Positions 46,824 to 55,876 are shown, numbered from the stretch's first letter. The stretch: 64,000 nucleotides of DNA from Deltaproteobacteria bacterium (GCA_016928025.1 JAFGLN010000029.1:1-64000); one strand, 5' to 3'. Notes: generated by a model from the letters alone, not told the origin. Translations and numbers: made by a program.

Positions 46824-48188
46824 ATGAAAAAAATCAAGACGCAATTTTTTTGTCAAAACTGTGGCTACCAATCGCCCAAATGGTTGGGGAAATGTCCGTC
46901 CTGTAATGAATGGAATCAGTTTGTCGAAGAGGAGATCAGGGCGATGGGCGGCGATGGTGCTCAAGAGCTTAAATTCAATGGTTCGCCCGTGCCTATCGAT
47001 GCCATTACCGCCGATGAAGGAGAGCGGATCAAAACAGGGATTGTTGAATTAGACAGGGTATTGGGCGGAGGTATTATCCAGGGGTCTGCGGTTCTTGTCG
47101 GCGGCGATCCCGGAATCGGGAAATCGACGCTGCTGTTGCAGGTGTTGCAAAAACTTGCCGAACAGGGTCGAAAAGTCCTCTACGTCTCCGGTGAAGAATC
47201 GGCCAAACAGATCAAACTGCGGGGAAGGCGTTTGGGTGCTTCTTCGGATAAACTCCTGGTTCTGGTCGAAATCGACCTGGACGGCATTCTCCGGCAAATC
47301 AGTGATATTAAACCCAGTGCCGTGGTTATTGATTCCATCCAGACGGTTTATTCCTCCGTTCTTTCGTCCGCTCCGGGCAGTGTCGGCCAAGTGAGAGAGG
47401 CGACGGAGAAATTGATTCTCGCGGCAAAGAAAACGGGCATCCCTGTATTTTTAGTTGGCCATGTCACCAAAGACGGTTCCATCGCCGGTCCGAAAGTTAT
47501 GGAACACATGGTGGACACGGTCTTGTATTTTGAAGGCGATTCCGGACATGCCTACCGGATTATCCGGGGCATAAAAAACCGGTTCGGACCGGCCAATGAA
47601 ATCGGCATTTTTGAAATGCGGGACAGCGGTCTCATCGAAGTGGAGAACCCGTCGGAGTTTTTCCTTTCCGAAAGACCGGAGGGGGCGTCGGGCTCTGTAG
47701 TTTCGCCCAGTATGGAAGGAACCCGGCCCATCCTGGTGGAAATTCAGTCTCTCGTCAGCACCTCCAATCTGGGCATGCCAAGGCGAACCGCCATTGGTGT
47801 CGATCATAACCGCGTTTCCATGCTGGTGGCTGTTATGGGCAAGGTGTGCGGCCTCCATCTGGGCAACCAGGACGTCTTTATTAATGTTGCGGGTGGTGTC
47901 AAGGTGGACGAACCGGCCATTGACCTGGGGATTGTCGCTTCCATGGCCTCCAGTTATCTCGACCGGCCGATCGACGCAGGTACGGTGGTTTTCGGAGAAA
48001 TTGGCCTGACCGGTGAAGTGAGAGGCATTTCCCAAATGGAGGCCCGCATTAAAGAGGCGGCCCGTATGGGATTCAATCGCTGCATTTTACCCAAAACACA
48101 GGGGCGCACCCGGCCGACAGGGGAAGGCGCGCGAATTAAACTGATCAGAATCAGCAATTTAAAGGAGCTGCTGGGGCATCTTTTTTGA
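46824..48188 (+). CDS. radA: DNA repair protein RadA
   Basis: 454 residues. N-terminal zinc finger (FFCQNCGYQSPKWLGKCPSC), RecA-like ATPase with Walker A GGDPGIGKSTLLLQ, the RadA signature KNRFG, and the C-terminal Lon-protease-like domain (GVDHNRVSMLVAVMGKVCGL). It promotes branch migration of recombination intermediates. The CAAGG repeat sits right upstream of the ATG, and AAGG in its last unit may serve as the ribosome site. Confidence 0.96.
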   Translation: MKKIKTQFFCQNCGYQSPKWLGKCPSCNEWNQFVEEEIRAMGGDGAQELKFNGSPVPIDAITADEGERIKTGIVELDRVLGGGIIQGSAVLVGGDPGIGKSTLLLQVLQKLAEQGRKVLYVSGEESAKQIKLRGRRLGASSDKLLVLVEIDLDGILRQISDIKPSAVVIDSIQTVYSSVLSSAPGSVGQVREATEKLILAAKKTGIPVFLVGHVTKDGSIAGPKVMEHMVDTVLYFEGDSGHAYRIIRGIKNRFGPANEIGIFEMRDSGLIEVENPSEFFLSERPEGASGSVVSPSMEGTRPILVEIQSLVSTSNLGMPRRTAIGVDHNRVSMLVAVMGKVCGLHLGNQDVFINVAGGVKVDEPAIDLGIVASMASSYLDRPIDAGTVVFGEIGLTGEVRGISQMEARIKEAARMGFNRCILPKTQGRTRPTGEGARIKLIRISNLKELLGHLF

Positions 48189-48339
48189 AAAAGAGATCTT
48201 TACAGTGCGGTTAAGAGGCAAATCCAAGCCGTTATCACCGGCGGAGAGGTCGTAACGCCGCTGCCGAAAATTAAATTTGCTTGCGACCAAGATCAATGCC
48301 TGATAGATTTCCCCCACATTAAAAACAAGGAGCGTGATG

Positions 48340-48810
48340 ATGTCCGATAAAGCGGTTCAGGATTGCTATCCCGAAGAATTTTCCCATTGTTATGGTTGCG
48401 GAAGACTCAACCGGGACGGGATGCAGATTAAGAGTTACTGGAACGGGGAGGAGTGCGTGTGCCGTTACACCGCCAAGCCCTGTTATTCGGGAGGTGTTCC
48501 CGGCTACTCATACGGGGGACTGATCGGCTCGCTCATTGATTGTCACGGCACCGCGACGGCTTCGGCGGCCAAATTGCAGGCGGAAGGCTTTACACTGGAC
48601 GACCATGCCCCCGCGCGTTTCGTAACGGCTTCGCTCAAAGTTGATTTTTTGAAACCGACGCCCCTCGGAGAGGTTTTGGAATTAAGGGGACGGGCGACGG
48701 AAATCTCGAACCGCAAAGTCGTCGTGACGGTCACCCTGTCGGCCGGCGGTGTTGTCTGCGCGAAGGGCGACGCCGTTATGGTGCAGTTGTCGCCGAGTAC
48801 AGCGCTGTAA
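48340..48810 (+). CDS. PaaI-like hotdog thioesterase
   Basis: About 156 residues. Hotdog-fold features: CYGCGRLNRDGMQIKSYW, GYSYGGLIGSLIDCHGTATA with the helical substrate cradle, and a C-terminal strand (VVCAKGDAVMVQL). Hydrolyses acyl-CoA thioesters; substrate unknown. AAGGAG precedes several starts; ATG 48340 has the best spacing, GTG 48334 and ATG 48337 are alternatives. It lies between radA and the dienoyl-CoA-reductase-like gene, which may suggest acyl-CoA turnover. Confidence 0.87.
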   Translation: MSDKAVQDCYPEEFSHCYGCGRLNRDGMQIKSYWNGEECVCRYTAKPCYSGGVPGYSYGGLIGSLIDCHGTATASAAKLQAEGFTLDDHAPARFVTASLKVDFLKPTPLGEVLELRGRATEISNRKVVVTVTLSAGGVVCAKGDAVMVQLSPSTAL

Positions 48811-48917
48811 AACAGTCGATCTTTTCCCCATCGAACAACCGGGCAGACGCCTTGCCTGCGAGAGATAATATCAAAATTTTTATAAAAGCAAGGATATAGA
48901 GAGCAAAGGAGGAGATT

Positions 48918-50879
48918 ATGAAAACACTGGATCATCTGTTGTCGCCCATAACGATTAAAACCTTGACCTTAGCCAATCGTGTTGTGATGCCGCCCATGGG
49001 GACGGGGCTGGGAAATCAGGACGGCACGGTCAGTGAGGCGAATATCGCCTATATTAAACGCCGTGCCCGGAGCGGTGCCGGTCTTTACATTACCGAGATC
49101 ACCGCTGTCCATCCGCTGGGCTATGTATCGCCCGGAGGCTTAGCCGTCTGGGACGACAAATTTATCCCCGGCTTAAGGACATTGGCCGATACGGTGCACG
49201 CCGAGGGCGGGAAGATTGCCCTGCAGCTTCATCACTGTGGGCGCGAGAGCCTCTATCAGACCCGGAATAAAACCGTTATTGGACCCTCGGCCATTCCCAG
49301 TTATGTATTCGGCCTGTTCGGAACACCCCGCGAGATGACCCTGGAAGAGGTGAAAGAAACGATTGCCGCCTTTGGTGCCGGGGCAAAGCGGGCCCGCGCG
49401 GCGGGTTTCGACGCCGTGGAACTCCATGGTGCCCACGGCTATCTTTTGATGCAGTTTCTGTCCGCCCATGCCAATCAGCGTACCGACGAATACGGCGGTG
49501 ATTTCCGGGGGCGCGCCCGTTTCATGATCGAGTGTATTGCCGAGGTGCGTAGGCAGGTCGGGGACGATTTCCCCATTTCCATCCGGATTTCCGGCGAGGA
49601 GACCCTTAAAGACGGCTATACCATCGATGATATGCGGACGATCATTCCCGATCTGGTGAAGGCCGGCGCCGATGTCATCAATGTGTCCTTCAGCACCCAC
49701 GGCAGCGCCCAGGTCGGGACGGAAACACCGAATGCGAGCGCTCCCGTGGAATATGCCCCCGGCTTCAAGGCCCATTTGGCCAGGAACGTCAAGGAGGTAA
49801 CGAACTTACCGGTCATTGCCGTGGGGCGTTTTACGGATCCTTTCTTTATGGATGAGGTGATCGCGAGAGGGGATGCGGATATGATCGCCGTGGGTCGCCA
49901 GCATCTCGCGGACCCTGACTTTCTGAAAAATGCCCGTGAGGGGCATCCGGAAGATACCTTTGAATGTCTGGCCTGCAATCAGGGCTGCATCGAACGCGAG
50001 GTCTTCGAGGGTTTGACCGTCCGGTGCGCCATCAATCCGGAAACCGGCCAGGAACTGATCAGACCGGCAGGCCCGGCCCCCGTCAGCCGCAATGTCTGGG
50101 TCATCGGTGCCGGTCCGGGAGGATTGACGGCCGCCTTTGAGGCCGCCAGGCTGGGACACAGGGTGACTCTTTTTGAGAAAGAGACGGAAACGGGCGGTCA
50201 GGTCAATTACGCGGCCAAGGCCCCCTATAAAGCCGTCTACGGCCGGTGGATCAAAACACTGACAGCCAGATGCCGGAAAGAGGATGTTGATATCCGGACG
50301 GGGACGGCGGTGACGGAGAAAATGATTCAGGAGGGTAAACCTGATTTTGTCGTCCTGGCCATCGGCGCGGATAAAGCGACCTGCCCGGCGGAAGGAATAA
50401 ATTCATCGGTTGTCTGTGATGCCTGGCAGATTCTCAACGGTGAAGTCGAACCCAAAAACGACGTGGTGGTCATTGGTGGGGGGCTCGTCGGTCTGGAGAC
50501 GGCTGATTTTCTTTGTGCGAAGGGGATCAAAAATATAACCGTGGTCGAAATGCTTCCCAAGGCGCCCGTTAAGCGGTTTACCTCACACGGCGCCATGCTC
50601 TATCGGCGCCTCAACGCGGCGGGCGTGAAACTGTCGCTCAATACGACGGTGGAAAAGATTGCGGAGGGTAGAGTTTTTATTCGTGCCGGCGAGGAAGAAA
50701 AAACCCTCGAGCCGGTCAACCAGGTCATTGTGGCCGTCGGCGTAACGCCGAGAGAAGAATTAAAGGATATGCTCGTCAAGACCAATATCCCTCATTTTAT
50801 CATCGGCGATGCCATAACGCCCCGACGCATCATTGAAGCAACGGAAGAGGGGGCAAAGGCGGCTTGGGATATTTCCTAA
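48918..50879 (+). CDS. Dienoyl-CoA reductase / old yellow enzyme with Fe-S and flavoprotein domain
   Basis: 653 residues. An FMN TIM barrel (1-330, KTLTLANRVVMPPMG, AVELHGAHGYLLMQFLS, DEYGGDFRGRARF) is followed by Fe-S cysteines (CLACNQGCIERE, VRCAINPETG), then NAD(P)/FAD Rossmann domains (VIGAGPGGLTAAFEAARLGH, VIGGGLVGLETADFL). This is the architecture of 2,4-dienoyl-CoA reductase FadH and related enoate reductases. GGAGGAG precedes the ATG. Function would be reduction of dienoyl- or enoyl-CoA intermediates; exact substrate not clear. Confidence 0.93.
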   Translation: MKTLDHLLSPITIKTLTLANRVVMPPMGTGLGNQDGTVSEANIAYIKRRARSGAGLYITEITAVHPLGYVSPGGLAVWDDKFIPGLRTLADTVHAEGGKIALQLHHCGRESLYQTRNKTVIGPSAIPSYVFGLFGTPREMTLEEVKETIAAFGAGAKRARAAGFDAVELHGAHGYLLMQFLSAHANQRTDEYGGDFRGRARFMIECIAEVRRQVGDDFPISIRISGEETLKDGYTIDDMRTIIPDLVKAGADVINVSFSTHGSAQVGTETPNASAPVEYAPGFKAHLARNVKEVTNLPVIAVGRFTDPFFMDEVIARGDADMIAVGRQHLADPDFLKNAREGHPEDTFECLACNQGCIEREVFEGLTVRCAINPETGQELIRPAGPAPVSRNVWVIGAGPGGLTAAFEAARLGHRVTLFEKETETGGQVNYAAKAPYKAVYGRWIKTLTARCRKEDVDIRTGTAVTEKMIQEGKPDFVVLAIGADKATCPAEGINSSVVCDAWQILNGEVEPKNDVVVIGGGLVGLETADFLCAKGIKNITVVEMLPKAPVKRFTSHGAMLYRRLNAAGVKLSLNTTVEKIAEGRVFIRAGEEEKTLEPVNQVIVAVGVTPREELKDMLVKTNIPHFIIGDAITPRRIIEATEEGAKAAWDIS

Positions 50880-50979
50880 CAGGGGATTATAAAATAATTT
50901 GGATATTCTCTGTTTTTTTCTGAGGAGAGATTCTGTTAATTGTCGAAACAAAGATAAGTAAGCCTCTGATATTGTAAAC

Positions 50980-50996
50980 TGTCGATATATTTTACA
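50980..50996 (+). promoter_or_regulatory. 17-bp upstream activator-like dyad (copy 2)
   Basis: TGTCGATATATTTTACA; same position class as 63002-63018 (one mismatch, TGTCGATATACTTTACA). Half sites TGTCGA and TTTACA flank five bases. A further TGTAAA half-site precedes it at 50973-50978. It lies 155 bases upstream of the sigma-54-like promoter, as enhancers do. Confidence 0.65.
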
Positions 50997-51151
50997 CTTT
51001 GGGGCATGATACATAACTATTTGTATTTGTTGATTATATCATTATTTTTGGTTCGTTTAAAAGGTGTGATAGTCGGGTATCTTTACAATACCGTCAGGTC
51101 CAAAATGAGCTAAGATTTAAATATGTTCATATAATCAGATAGTTAAGGCCA

Positions 51152-51167
51152 TGGCATTTTGTTTGCA
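51152..51167 (+). promoter_or_regulatory. Sigma-54 promoter of PEP-CTERM gene 2
   Basis: TGGCATTTTGTTTGCA: one mismatch from TGGCAC-N5-TTGCA, with correct GG-to-GC spacing of ten. The predicted start is about 12 bases downstream, giving a 45-base leader. Confidence 0.75.
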
Positions 51168-51223
51168 CATATTTATTAGTATGAAATGGGTTGTTATTAT
51201 TTAATAAATTGAAGAGGTGAATT

Positions 51224-51874
51224 ATGATGAAAGTATTTAAAATGATATTGATTGGATGTATTATGGTTTTGGCCTTCTCAGGAATGTCATTTGCCACGGT
51301 GGAAACATTCGATGATTTGATAACCGGTCAAACATCCTATGGATTTGATGCGGATAATGATGGAATGGATGACGTAGTGTTTTCCACGACGGATCCTTAT
51401 GGATTTAATACGGTAGGCCCCGGTGAGTACATGACCTATATTCAACAGCCGGGTCTCGAAGGCACGTCCTTGCTCAATCCGGATTTACGGGTGGATTTCC
51501 TGACCAAGGCGAAGGATTATTTGAAGTTTGGCTTTGCCCTCGATTCAGATAGTGATAATGCAGATACGTGGACGTCTTTTAAAGTCTATGATGCAGCGGG
51601 CAATGAGATTGCGTCTGATTTTGAATATGGATACTATACTTATCCAAACGGGACTGATCCAAGCAATTACCCAGAGGGGGTAATCGAAGTAACTTTTACG
51701 GGAATCGCGGCTTATGCCTTGTTTGATTTCAGCAGTGATTACGGCCGATACATTATTGACAATTTTGAAGGCACCTATGGAACAACGGAAGTTCCGACTA
51801 TCCCGGAGCCGGCCACAATAATATTGCTTGGTCTTGGCGTTGTTGGCTTGGTGGGGGCTAAAAGGAAATTTTAG
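51224..51874 (+). CDS. PEP-CTERM sorting-domain protein 2
   Basis: 216 residues. The signal peptide (MILIGCIMVLAFSGMSFATV) and C-terminal tail (IPEPATIILLGLGVVGLVG, then AKRKF) are clear. The middle is acidic (DADNDGMDDVVFS, DSDSDNADTW), so calcium binding or a carbohydrate-binding fold is possible. GAAGAGGTGAATT precedes ATG 51224/51227. It has a sigma-54 promoter and enhancer-like dyad upstream and the same terminator stem as PEP-CTERM gene 1. Exported, probably processed by an exosortase encoded elsewhere. Confidence 0.92.
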   Translation: MMKVFKMILIGCIMVLAFSGMSFATVETFDDLITGQTSYGFDADNDGMDDVVFSTTDPYGFNTVGPGEYMTYIQQPGLEGTSLLNPDLRVDFLTKAKDYLKFGFALDSDSDNADTWTSFKVYDAAGNEIASDFEYGYYTYPNGTDPSNYPEGVIEVTFTGIAAYALFDFSSDYGRYIIDNFEGTYGTTEVPTIPEPATIILLGLGVVGLVGAKRKF

Positions 51875-51908
51875 AAGAAATAAAAACATAAAATTCTAAT
51901 TATTGTCT

Positions 51909-51943
51909 AAAAAAGCAGGGTTATCAACACCCTGCCTTTTTTT
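51909..51943 (+). terminator. Terminator of PEP-CTERM gene 2
   Basis: AAAAAAGCAGGG and CCCTGC stem with a T run; the stem matches that of PEP-CTERM gene 1. Confidence 0.85.
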
Positions 51944-51966
51944 CATAAAATTATTTGGGATGAATG

Positions 51967-52401
51967 CTATCTCTTGACGACAAAAACGGGTTTTTGTGAT
52001 TTGCGGATGACCGTTTCGGAAACCGAGCCCAAAAACATCTCTTTAATATTGCTCATCCCGTGGGAACCGATGACGATAAGGGAAACGTTTTCCTCTTCTT
52101 CTTCCTTCAGAATCTGATTGGCGGGGACCCCCCGGGCAATTTTCGCCTTGACTTTAAAGCCGGCATTCGCGAGGGTGTTGGCGACGGCATTGAGTTTTGT
52201 TGTTACATCATTTTTGATGTCTTCTTCGAATTTGTCTATATCCAACCTGGTGAATTCACCCAAAAGATAGAAATATTTATCTTCAATAACATTTAAGACC
52301 ACGACCTCTTCAACGCCCGCTTCCTTCAACTGAATGAGAAAATCCAAAGCTGCCGTGGCGACACCGGAAAAATCCGTTGGGAAAAGGACCTTTTTAAACA
52401 T
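51967..52401 (-). CDS. Universal stress protein UspA family
   Basis: 144 residues from ATG 52401, which has AAAGGAGG seven bases upstream; the longer frame to 52500 is rejected. Starts MFKKVLFPTDFSGVA; the C-terminus carries IVIGSHGMSNIKEMFLGSVS, an ATP-binding G-2x-G-9x-G(S/T) motif, so nucleotide binding is likely. Cytoplasmic. Role in stress survival inferred from the family. Confidence 0.93.
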   Translation of the reverse strand: MFKKVLFPTDFSGVATAALDFLIQLKEAGVEEVVVLNVIEDKYFYLLGEFTRLDIDKFEEDIKNDVTTKLNAVANTLANAGFKVKAKIARGVPANQILKEEEEENVSLIVIGSHGMSNIKEMFLGSVSETVIRKSQKPVFVVKR

Positions 52402-52552
52402 ATTGTGCCTCCTTTCAAAAGATAAATTATTGCTTCTCAAGCATATTATGTTTTTTTGACTTTTAAAATCAAGACAAATGTCACGGATCATTATGATCAA
52501 TGGGCGTTTCTTTTCGAAAGTTCAGACAATGGTAACCTGCAGGACATGAAAA

Positions 52553-52873
52553 TTATTTACGAAACTGCGGGCATATTTCCGAGGAACCGGGCTCATAATC
52601 TCTGCAGGTTTTGGGTCGCGTCTCGTAGATCTTACAGACATATTGATTGTTTTCGTAAGCCAGAAAGATGCAGCCGTGAAGATATCTGCCGTTTTCGGAC
52701 GAAATGAGATGATCGCCCGCCCAGATGGCGTGTTCGCGTTCGAGCATTTGCAGAATATCGGTCCTGCCTTCCTTTTTCCACCGCTTTCGATCTTCGTCGG
52801 TGATGTAGGCGTTAGCGTCGGCAAGACAACATTTTCCACAGCGTTTGCACGTTTTTGGCACCCTATTTTGCAT
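52553..52873 (-). CDS. YkgJ-family cysteine-cluster protein
   Basis: 106 residues with eight-cysteine pattern: CKRCGKCC near the N-terminus, HGCIFL, CKIYETRPKTCRDYEP and EICPQF. This family is thought to bind a metal or Fe-S centre; function uncertain. GGGGG precedes the ATG at 52873. Standalone on the minus strand after the stress protein. Confidence 0.88.
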   Translation of the reverse strand: MQNRVPKTCKRCGKCCLADANAYITDEDRKRWKKEGRTDILQMLEREHAIWAGDHLISSENGRYLHGCIFLAYENNQYVCKIYETRPKTCRDYEPGSSEICPQFRK

Positions 52874-52903
52874 ATGTTATCCCCCGTCAATACTGATGGT
52901 TCC

Positions 52904-53040
52904 GTAAAAAGTCATATTCCCCTCCTTTGGTGGGAGGGGATGAAGGGGAGGGGGATTTATAATCATTTGTAATAACGTTATTTCTCACCCTCACCCCAAC
53001 CCTCTCCCCTCAAGGGAGAGGGTAAATTTCGACTTTTTAC
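52904..53040. repeat. MITE-like repeat, copy 1
   Basis: 137 bp bounded by GTAAAAAGTC and its inverse GACTTTTTAC. Inside are G-rich and C-rich arms (CCCCTCC...GGAGGGG and CCCTCTCCC...GGGAGAGGG). A copy with the same order lies at 61184-61310. The related 16-base sequences CCGTCAATACTGATGG and CCGTCAATGCTGATCG lie on either side. Confidence 0.8.
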
Positions 53041-53062
53041 AAGTCCGTCAATGCTGATCGTT

Positions 53063-54001
53063 TCATTTTTTGGTGAGGATCAAATATTCGTATTTATAGA
53101 GGTCATAGATAAATTGACGGACAACTTCATATTCGTCTTTTGCGGTAAAATTCGATTTCAAAATTGTCATGACCCTGTCTGAAAAATCAGGTTCGATAAA
53201 GTCTGACATCGGCCCGCGGGTCACGTCATAACCATGATACTTCGCAACGTCTGCAAGATAGGAAAATTTTAGGGTATATTCATCATGACCTTGCAGAATG
53301 ATTCTTTCCGGGTTGCCGGTTGGCACGATCTGAAGATAAGGATTGAGGATCATCGGTGCGGATGCTTCGCAGCTGTGTTCGGAAAAGAAAATATAGGTGA
53401 TGCCGGCAAAACAGAGTTTTTCCAACGCCTCGATGGCTCCAATGTTGAAATTAAAATAAGGGGTGTCCGGTTTCTTCAGTTGATAAAGAATGAAGTAACT
53501 TTTAATTTTGGATAGGACATCCGGTAAATCATTGCTACCGTCTCGAAACATATCGCAGCTGATATTTAAAACGGTCGGAAAATCCCCCAGATTTTCGTTG
53601 AAAATAGCCAGATCGTATTGTCTGAGCCATGTGATATCTGCATTAAGGAAATCTTGAAGGATATAGTCGGCGACGTCGTCTTTCAGAAGGTCACGCTGCT
53701 TATGCAAAAGAACCGGCGATATATCCAGCATGGTTATCTTACTGTCCGGTTTATTGCGAAGAAAGTCCCGCATCACATAACCGTAACCGCCGCCGACCTC
53801 TATGATATTCCTGATACGGGCCATGGGAATAAACCGCTCCATAAAGCGATAAAGCAGATGGCCGTATGAATCATTGTATTGGAGGATTTTGCGACAGGGG
53901 CTGTCCGGGGATTCCAGAGCATTGCAGACAGTCAATTCCCAGCCCAGAGTTTTGATATCCTGTTGATGATAGTCGGCAGTGGTATTGATCGAGTATTCCA
54001 T
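53063..54001 (-). CDS. Putative SAM-dependent methyltransferase (sugar O-methyltransferase-like)
   Basis: 312 residues. SAM motif I is IIEVGGGYGYVMRDFL and motif II ITMLDISPVLLHKQ; later strands (YDLAIFNENLGDF) fit a class I fold. The C-terminal part (LVRQFIYDLYKYEYLIL-type) is unassigned. The ATG at 54001 has no good ribosome site. It is preceded upstream by a CAAGG tract and the zinc-ribbon gene. Target unknown. Confidence 0.7.
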   Translation of the reverse strand: MEYSINTTADYHQQDIKTLGWELTVCNALESPDSPCRKILQYNDSYGHLLYRFMERFIPMARIRNIIEVGGGYGYVMRDFLRNKPDSKITMLDISPVLLHKQRDLLKDDVADYILQDFLNADITWLRQYDLAIFNENLGDFPTVLNISCDMFRDGSNDLPDVLSKIKSYFILYQLKKPDTPYFNFNIGAIEALEKLCFAGITYIFFSEHSCEASAPMILNPYLQIVPTGNPERIILQGHDEYTLKFSYLADVAKYHGYDVTRGPMSDFIEPDFSDRVMTILKSNFTAKDEYEVVRQFIYDLYKYEYLILTKK

Positions 54002-54011
54002 AGTCGCAAAA

Positions 54012-54085
54012 GAGGTTCAAGGATCAAGGTTCAAGGTTCAAGGATCAAGGTTCAAGGTGCAAGGTTCAGGGTTCAGGGTTCAAGA
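54012..54085. repeat. CAAGGTTCAAGG tandem tract
   Basis: At least eight units of GGTTCAAGG, GGATCAAGG, GGTGCAAGG or GGTTCAGG in tandem, right before the methyltransferase start. Longest of the dispersed tracts. Not CRISPR: no constant repeat with unique spacers. Confidence 0.75.
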
Positions 54086-54127
54086 CTAAAGGTTAAAGCC
54101 ATAGACGATGGTTTATTTTAGAACTAT

Positions 54128-54415
54128 TCACTTCTTAAAAAGAGCATTTAATTTATCCAAAGGGTTTTCTTTGCTTTTCTTGGCCTCTCCCAGGAATGAA
54201 GAATCCTTATAGATGAAATACTCACAGAAGTTGCTGCGGTCTTTATCAAGAACTCTTTCGGCCTGTGTTTCGCGGCAGGCATTGTATGAGGCCGGATCGT
54301 AAAAAATGCAGTTCAGGCAGCAGCGCAAATCGGCACGGCAAAAAGGACAGGTTTCTTTTCGTCCCAAATCTTTTTTGATATCTACTTCCTGACCGCATTG
54401 ATGGCATATTTTCAT
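54128..54415 (-). CDS. Small zinc-ribbon protein
   Basis: 95 residues. Cysteine pairs: CHQCGQEV, CPFCRADLRCCLNCIFYD, then CRETQAE and FCEYFIY, suggesting two zinc knuckles. AAGGGTG precedes ATG. The C-terminus is charged. Function unknown; it resembles conserved deltaproteobacterial hypothetical proteins. Confidence 0.75.
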   Translation of the reverse strand: MKICHQCGQEVDIKKDLGRKETCPFCRADLRCCLNCIFYDPASYNACRETQAERVLDKDRSNFCEYFIYKDSSFLGEAKKSKENPLDKLNALFKK

Positions 54416-54520
54416 GTTTGCACCCTTGTCCCATTGCCTATTTTTGAAATAATAAACTAAAAGATTTCAATGAGCAAGGTTATATGAAAGATGGATTTTT
54501 AAATTAGAATTAATAAACTG

Positions 54521-54549
54521 TTGACACCCGAATTCAAATTTCCTATAGT
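54521..54549 (+). promoter_or_regulatory. Sigma-70 promoter of the dehydrogenase pair
   Basis: TTGACA (54521-54526) and TATAGT (54544-54549), 17-base spacer; best sigma-70 match seen in the window. It leads to a leader of about 120 bases before 54674. Confidence 0.75.
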
Positions 54550-54673
54550 CCGGCGTTACGATGGGAGTCCCAATTAATTCAATTAGTTATTGCATATCGA
54601 TAATCGGGATTCGCTTCATAATGATAAAAGGCAATCCGGTGTCGGGTTGTCAATAAACGGTGAGGTAAATAAT

Positions 54674-55876
54674 ATGGCTGATTTAGAAGAATTCAGAGCA
54701 TCAGTTAGAAGCTGGCTTGAGGCAAACGCGCCCAAGTCACTACGCGGCAAGATGAGAGATCCCGCCGCGGCCTTTTGGGGCGGGAAAAAAACGAAGCTGC
54801 CTTATCCGGACTCTAAACCCTGGCTGGACATGATGGCCGAGAGGGGCTGGACGATTCCTTTCTGGCCCAAAGAGTATGGTGGCGGGGGACTCAGTAAAGA
54901 GGAAACCAAAGTGCTCAATGAGGAACTGGCCCGTCTGGAGCTACCCCCTCCATTGACCGGTTTCGGGATTACCATGATCGGTCCGACCATTCTGCAGTAC
55001 GGTACCGAGGAGCAGAAGAAGTTATATATTCCTCAGATCATCAAGGGTGAGATCCGCTGGTGTCAGGGCTATTCCGAGCCCAACGCAGGGTCGGACCTGG
55101 CCAACATCCAGACGAAAGCCGTCGTCGATGGCGATGACTATATCGTGAACGGCCAGAAGATCTGGACCAGTTTCGGCGATTTGTCTGACTGGATTTTTAT
55201 GCTGGTCAGGACAAACTGGGAAGTGAAAAAGCAGGCCGGCATTACCTTTCTGCTGGCCGATATGGAGTCGAAAGGCGTTGAGGTCCGGCCGATTAAGCTG
55301 ATCAGCGGTGCCAGTCCTTTCTGCGAGGTCTTCTTTGAAGACGTCAGAGTGCCGAGACACCAGATTCTCAATAGAGAAAACGGCGGATGGGAAGTCGCCC
55401 GCGCATTGCTGGGCCACGAACGCACGATGATTGCCAATACCTTCGGCGGCAGGCAGTCTTCTACGGAAACAAAAGAAAATCCCATGGAAGCGGCGGCCAA
55501 AAAGTACATTGGCCTGCAGGACGGAAAAATCGCCGATGACGCGATCCGTCAAAGAATGGCACAGAACCAGATTGATGAACAGAGTTTCCTGCTGACGGTG
55601 CAGCGAAATAGTGACAATATAAAGGCCGGCCACAGACCCGGTCCGGAGACCTCCATTTTCAAGGTTTACGGCACGGAGCTGAATCAGAGACGGCAGGAAT
55701 TGATGCTTTCCATTTTCGGCCCCGAATGTCTGGGCTGGGAAGGGGATGGATTCGAAAAAAATGAACTGGACCTGCCGAAGGTCTGGCTGCGATCCCGCGG
55801 CAACACATTGGAAGGCGGTTCTTCTGAAATTCAGTTGAACATCATCGCCAAGCAGGTATTGGGTCTTCCGGACTGA
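54674..55876 (+). CDS. Acyl-CoA dehydrogenase, catalytic partner
   Basis: 400 residues from ATG 54674 (GAGGT upstream; longer frame rejected). Full ACAD fold: helical N-terminus, CQGYSEPNAGSDLANIQTKA, KIWTSFGDL, and a C-terminus NTLEGGSSEIQLNIIAKQVLG with the putative catalytic Glu in LEGGSSEIQ. Next gene is a second ACAD lacking this Glu, so the pair resembles heteromeric dehydrogenases such as PimC/PimD. Oxidises an unknown acyl-CoA (dicarboxyl-CoA is one possibility). Electrons would go to ETF. Confidence 0.92.
   Translation: MADLEEFRASVRSWLEANAPKSLRGKMRDPAAAFWGGKKTKLPYPDSKPWLDMMAERGWTIPFWPKEYGGGGLSKEETKVLNEELARLELPPPLTGFGITMIGPTILQYGTEEQKKLYIPQIIKGEIRWCQGYSEPNAGSDLANIQTKAVVDGDDYIVNGQKIWTSFGDLSDWIFMLVRTNWEVKKQAGITFLLADMESKGVEVRPIKLISGASPFCEVFFEDVRVPRHQILNRENGGWEVARALLGHERTMIANTFGGRQSSTETKENPMEAAAKKYIGLQDGKIADDAIRQRMAQNQIDEQSFLLTVQRNSDNIKAGHRPGPETSIFKVYGTELNQRRQELMLSIFGPECLGWEGDGFEKNELDLPKVWLRSRGNTLEGGSSEIQLNIIAKQVLGLPD

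Larger units (their letters stand above)
50880..51223. other. Regulatory region of PEP-CTERM gene 2
   Basis: No gene. Contains the 17-bp dyad and sigma-54-like promoter listed separately. Confidence 0.5.

Noticed and set aside
54012-54085. CRISPR-like array
   Set aside because: Units are short and contiguous, with no constant repeat-spacer alternation; a simple tandem tract.
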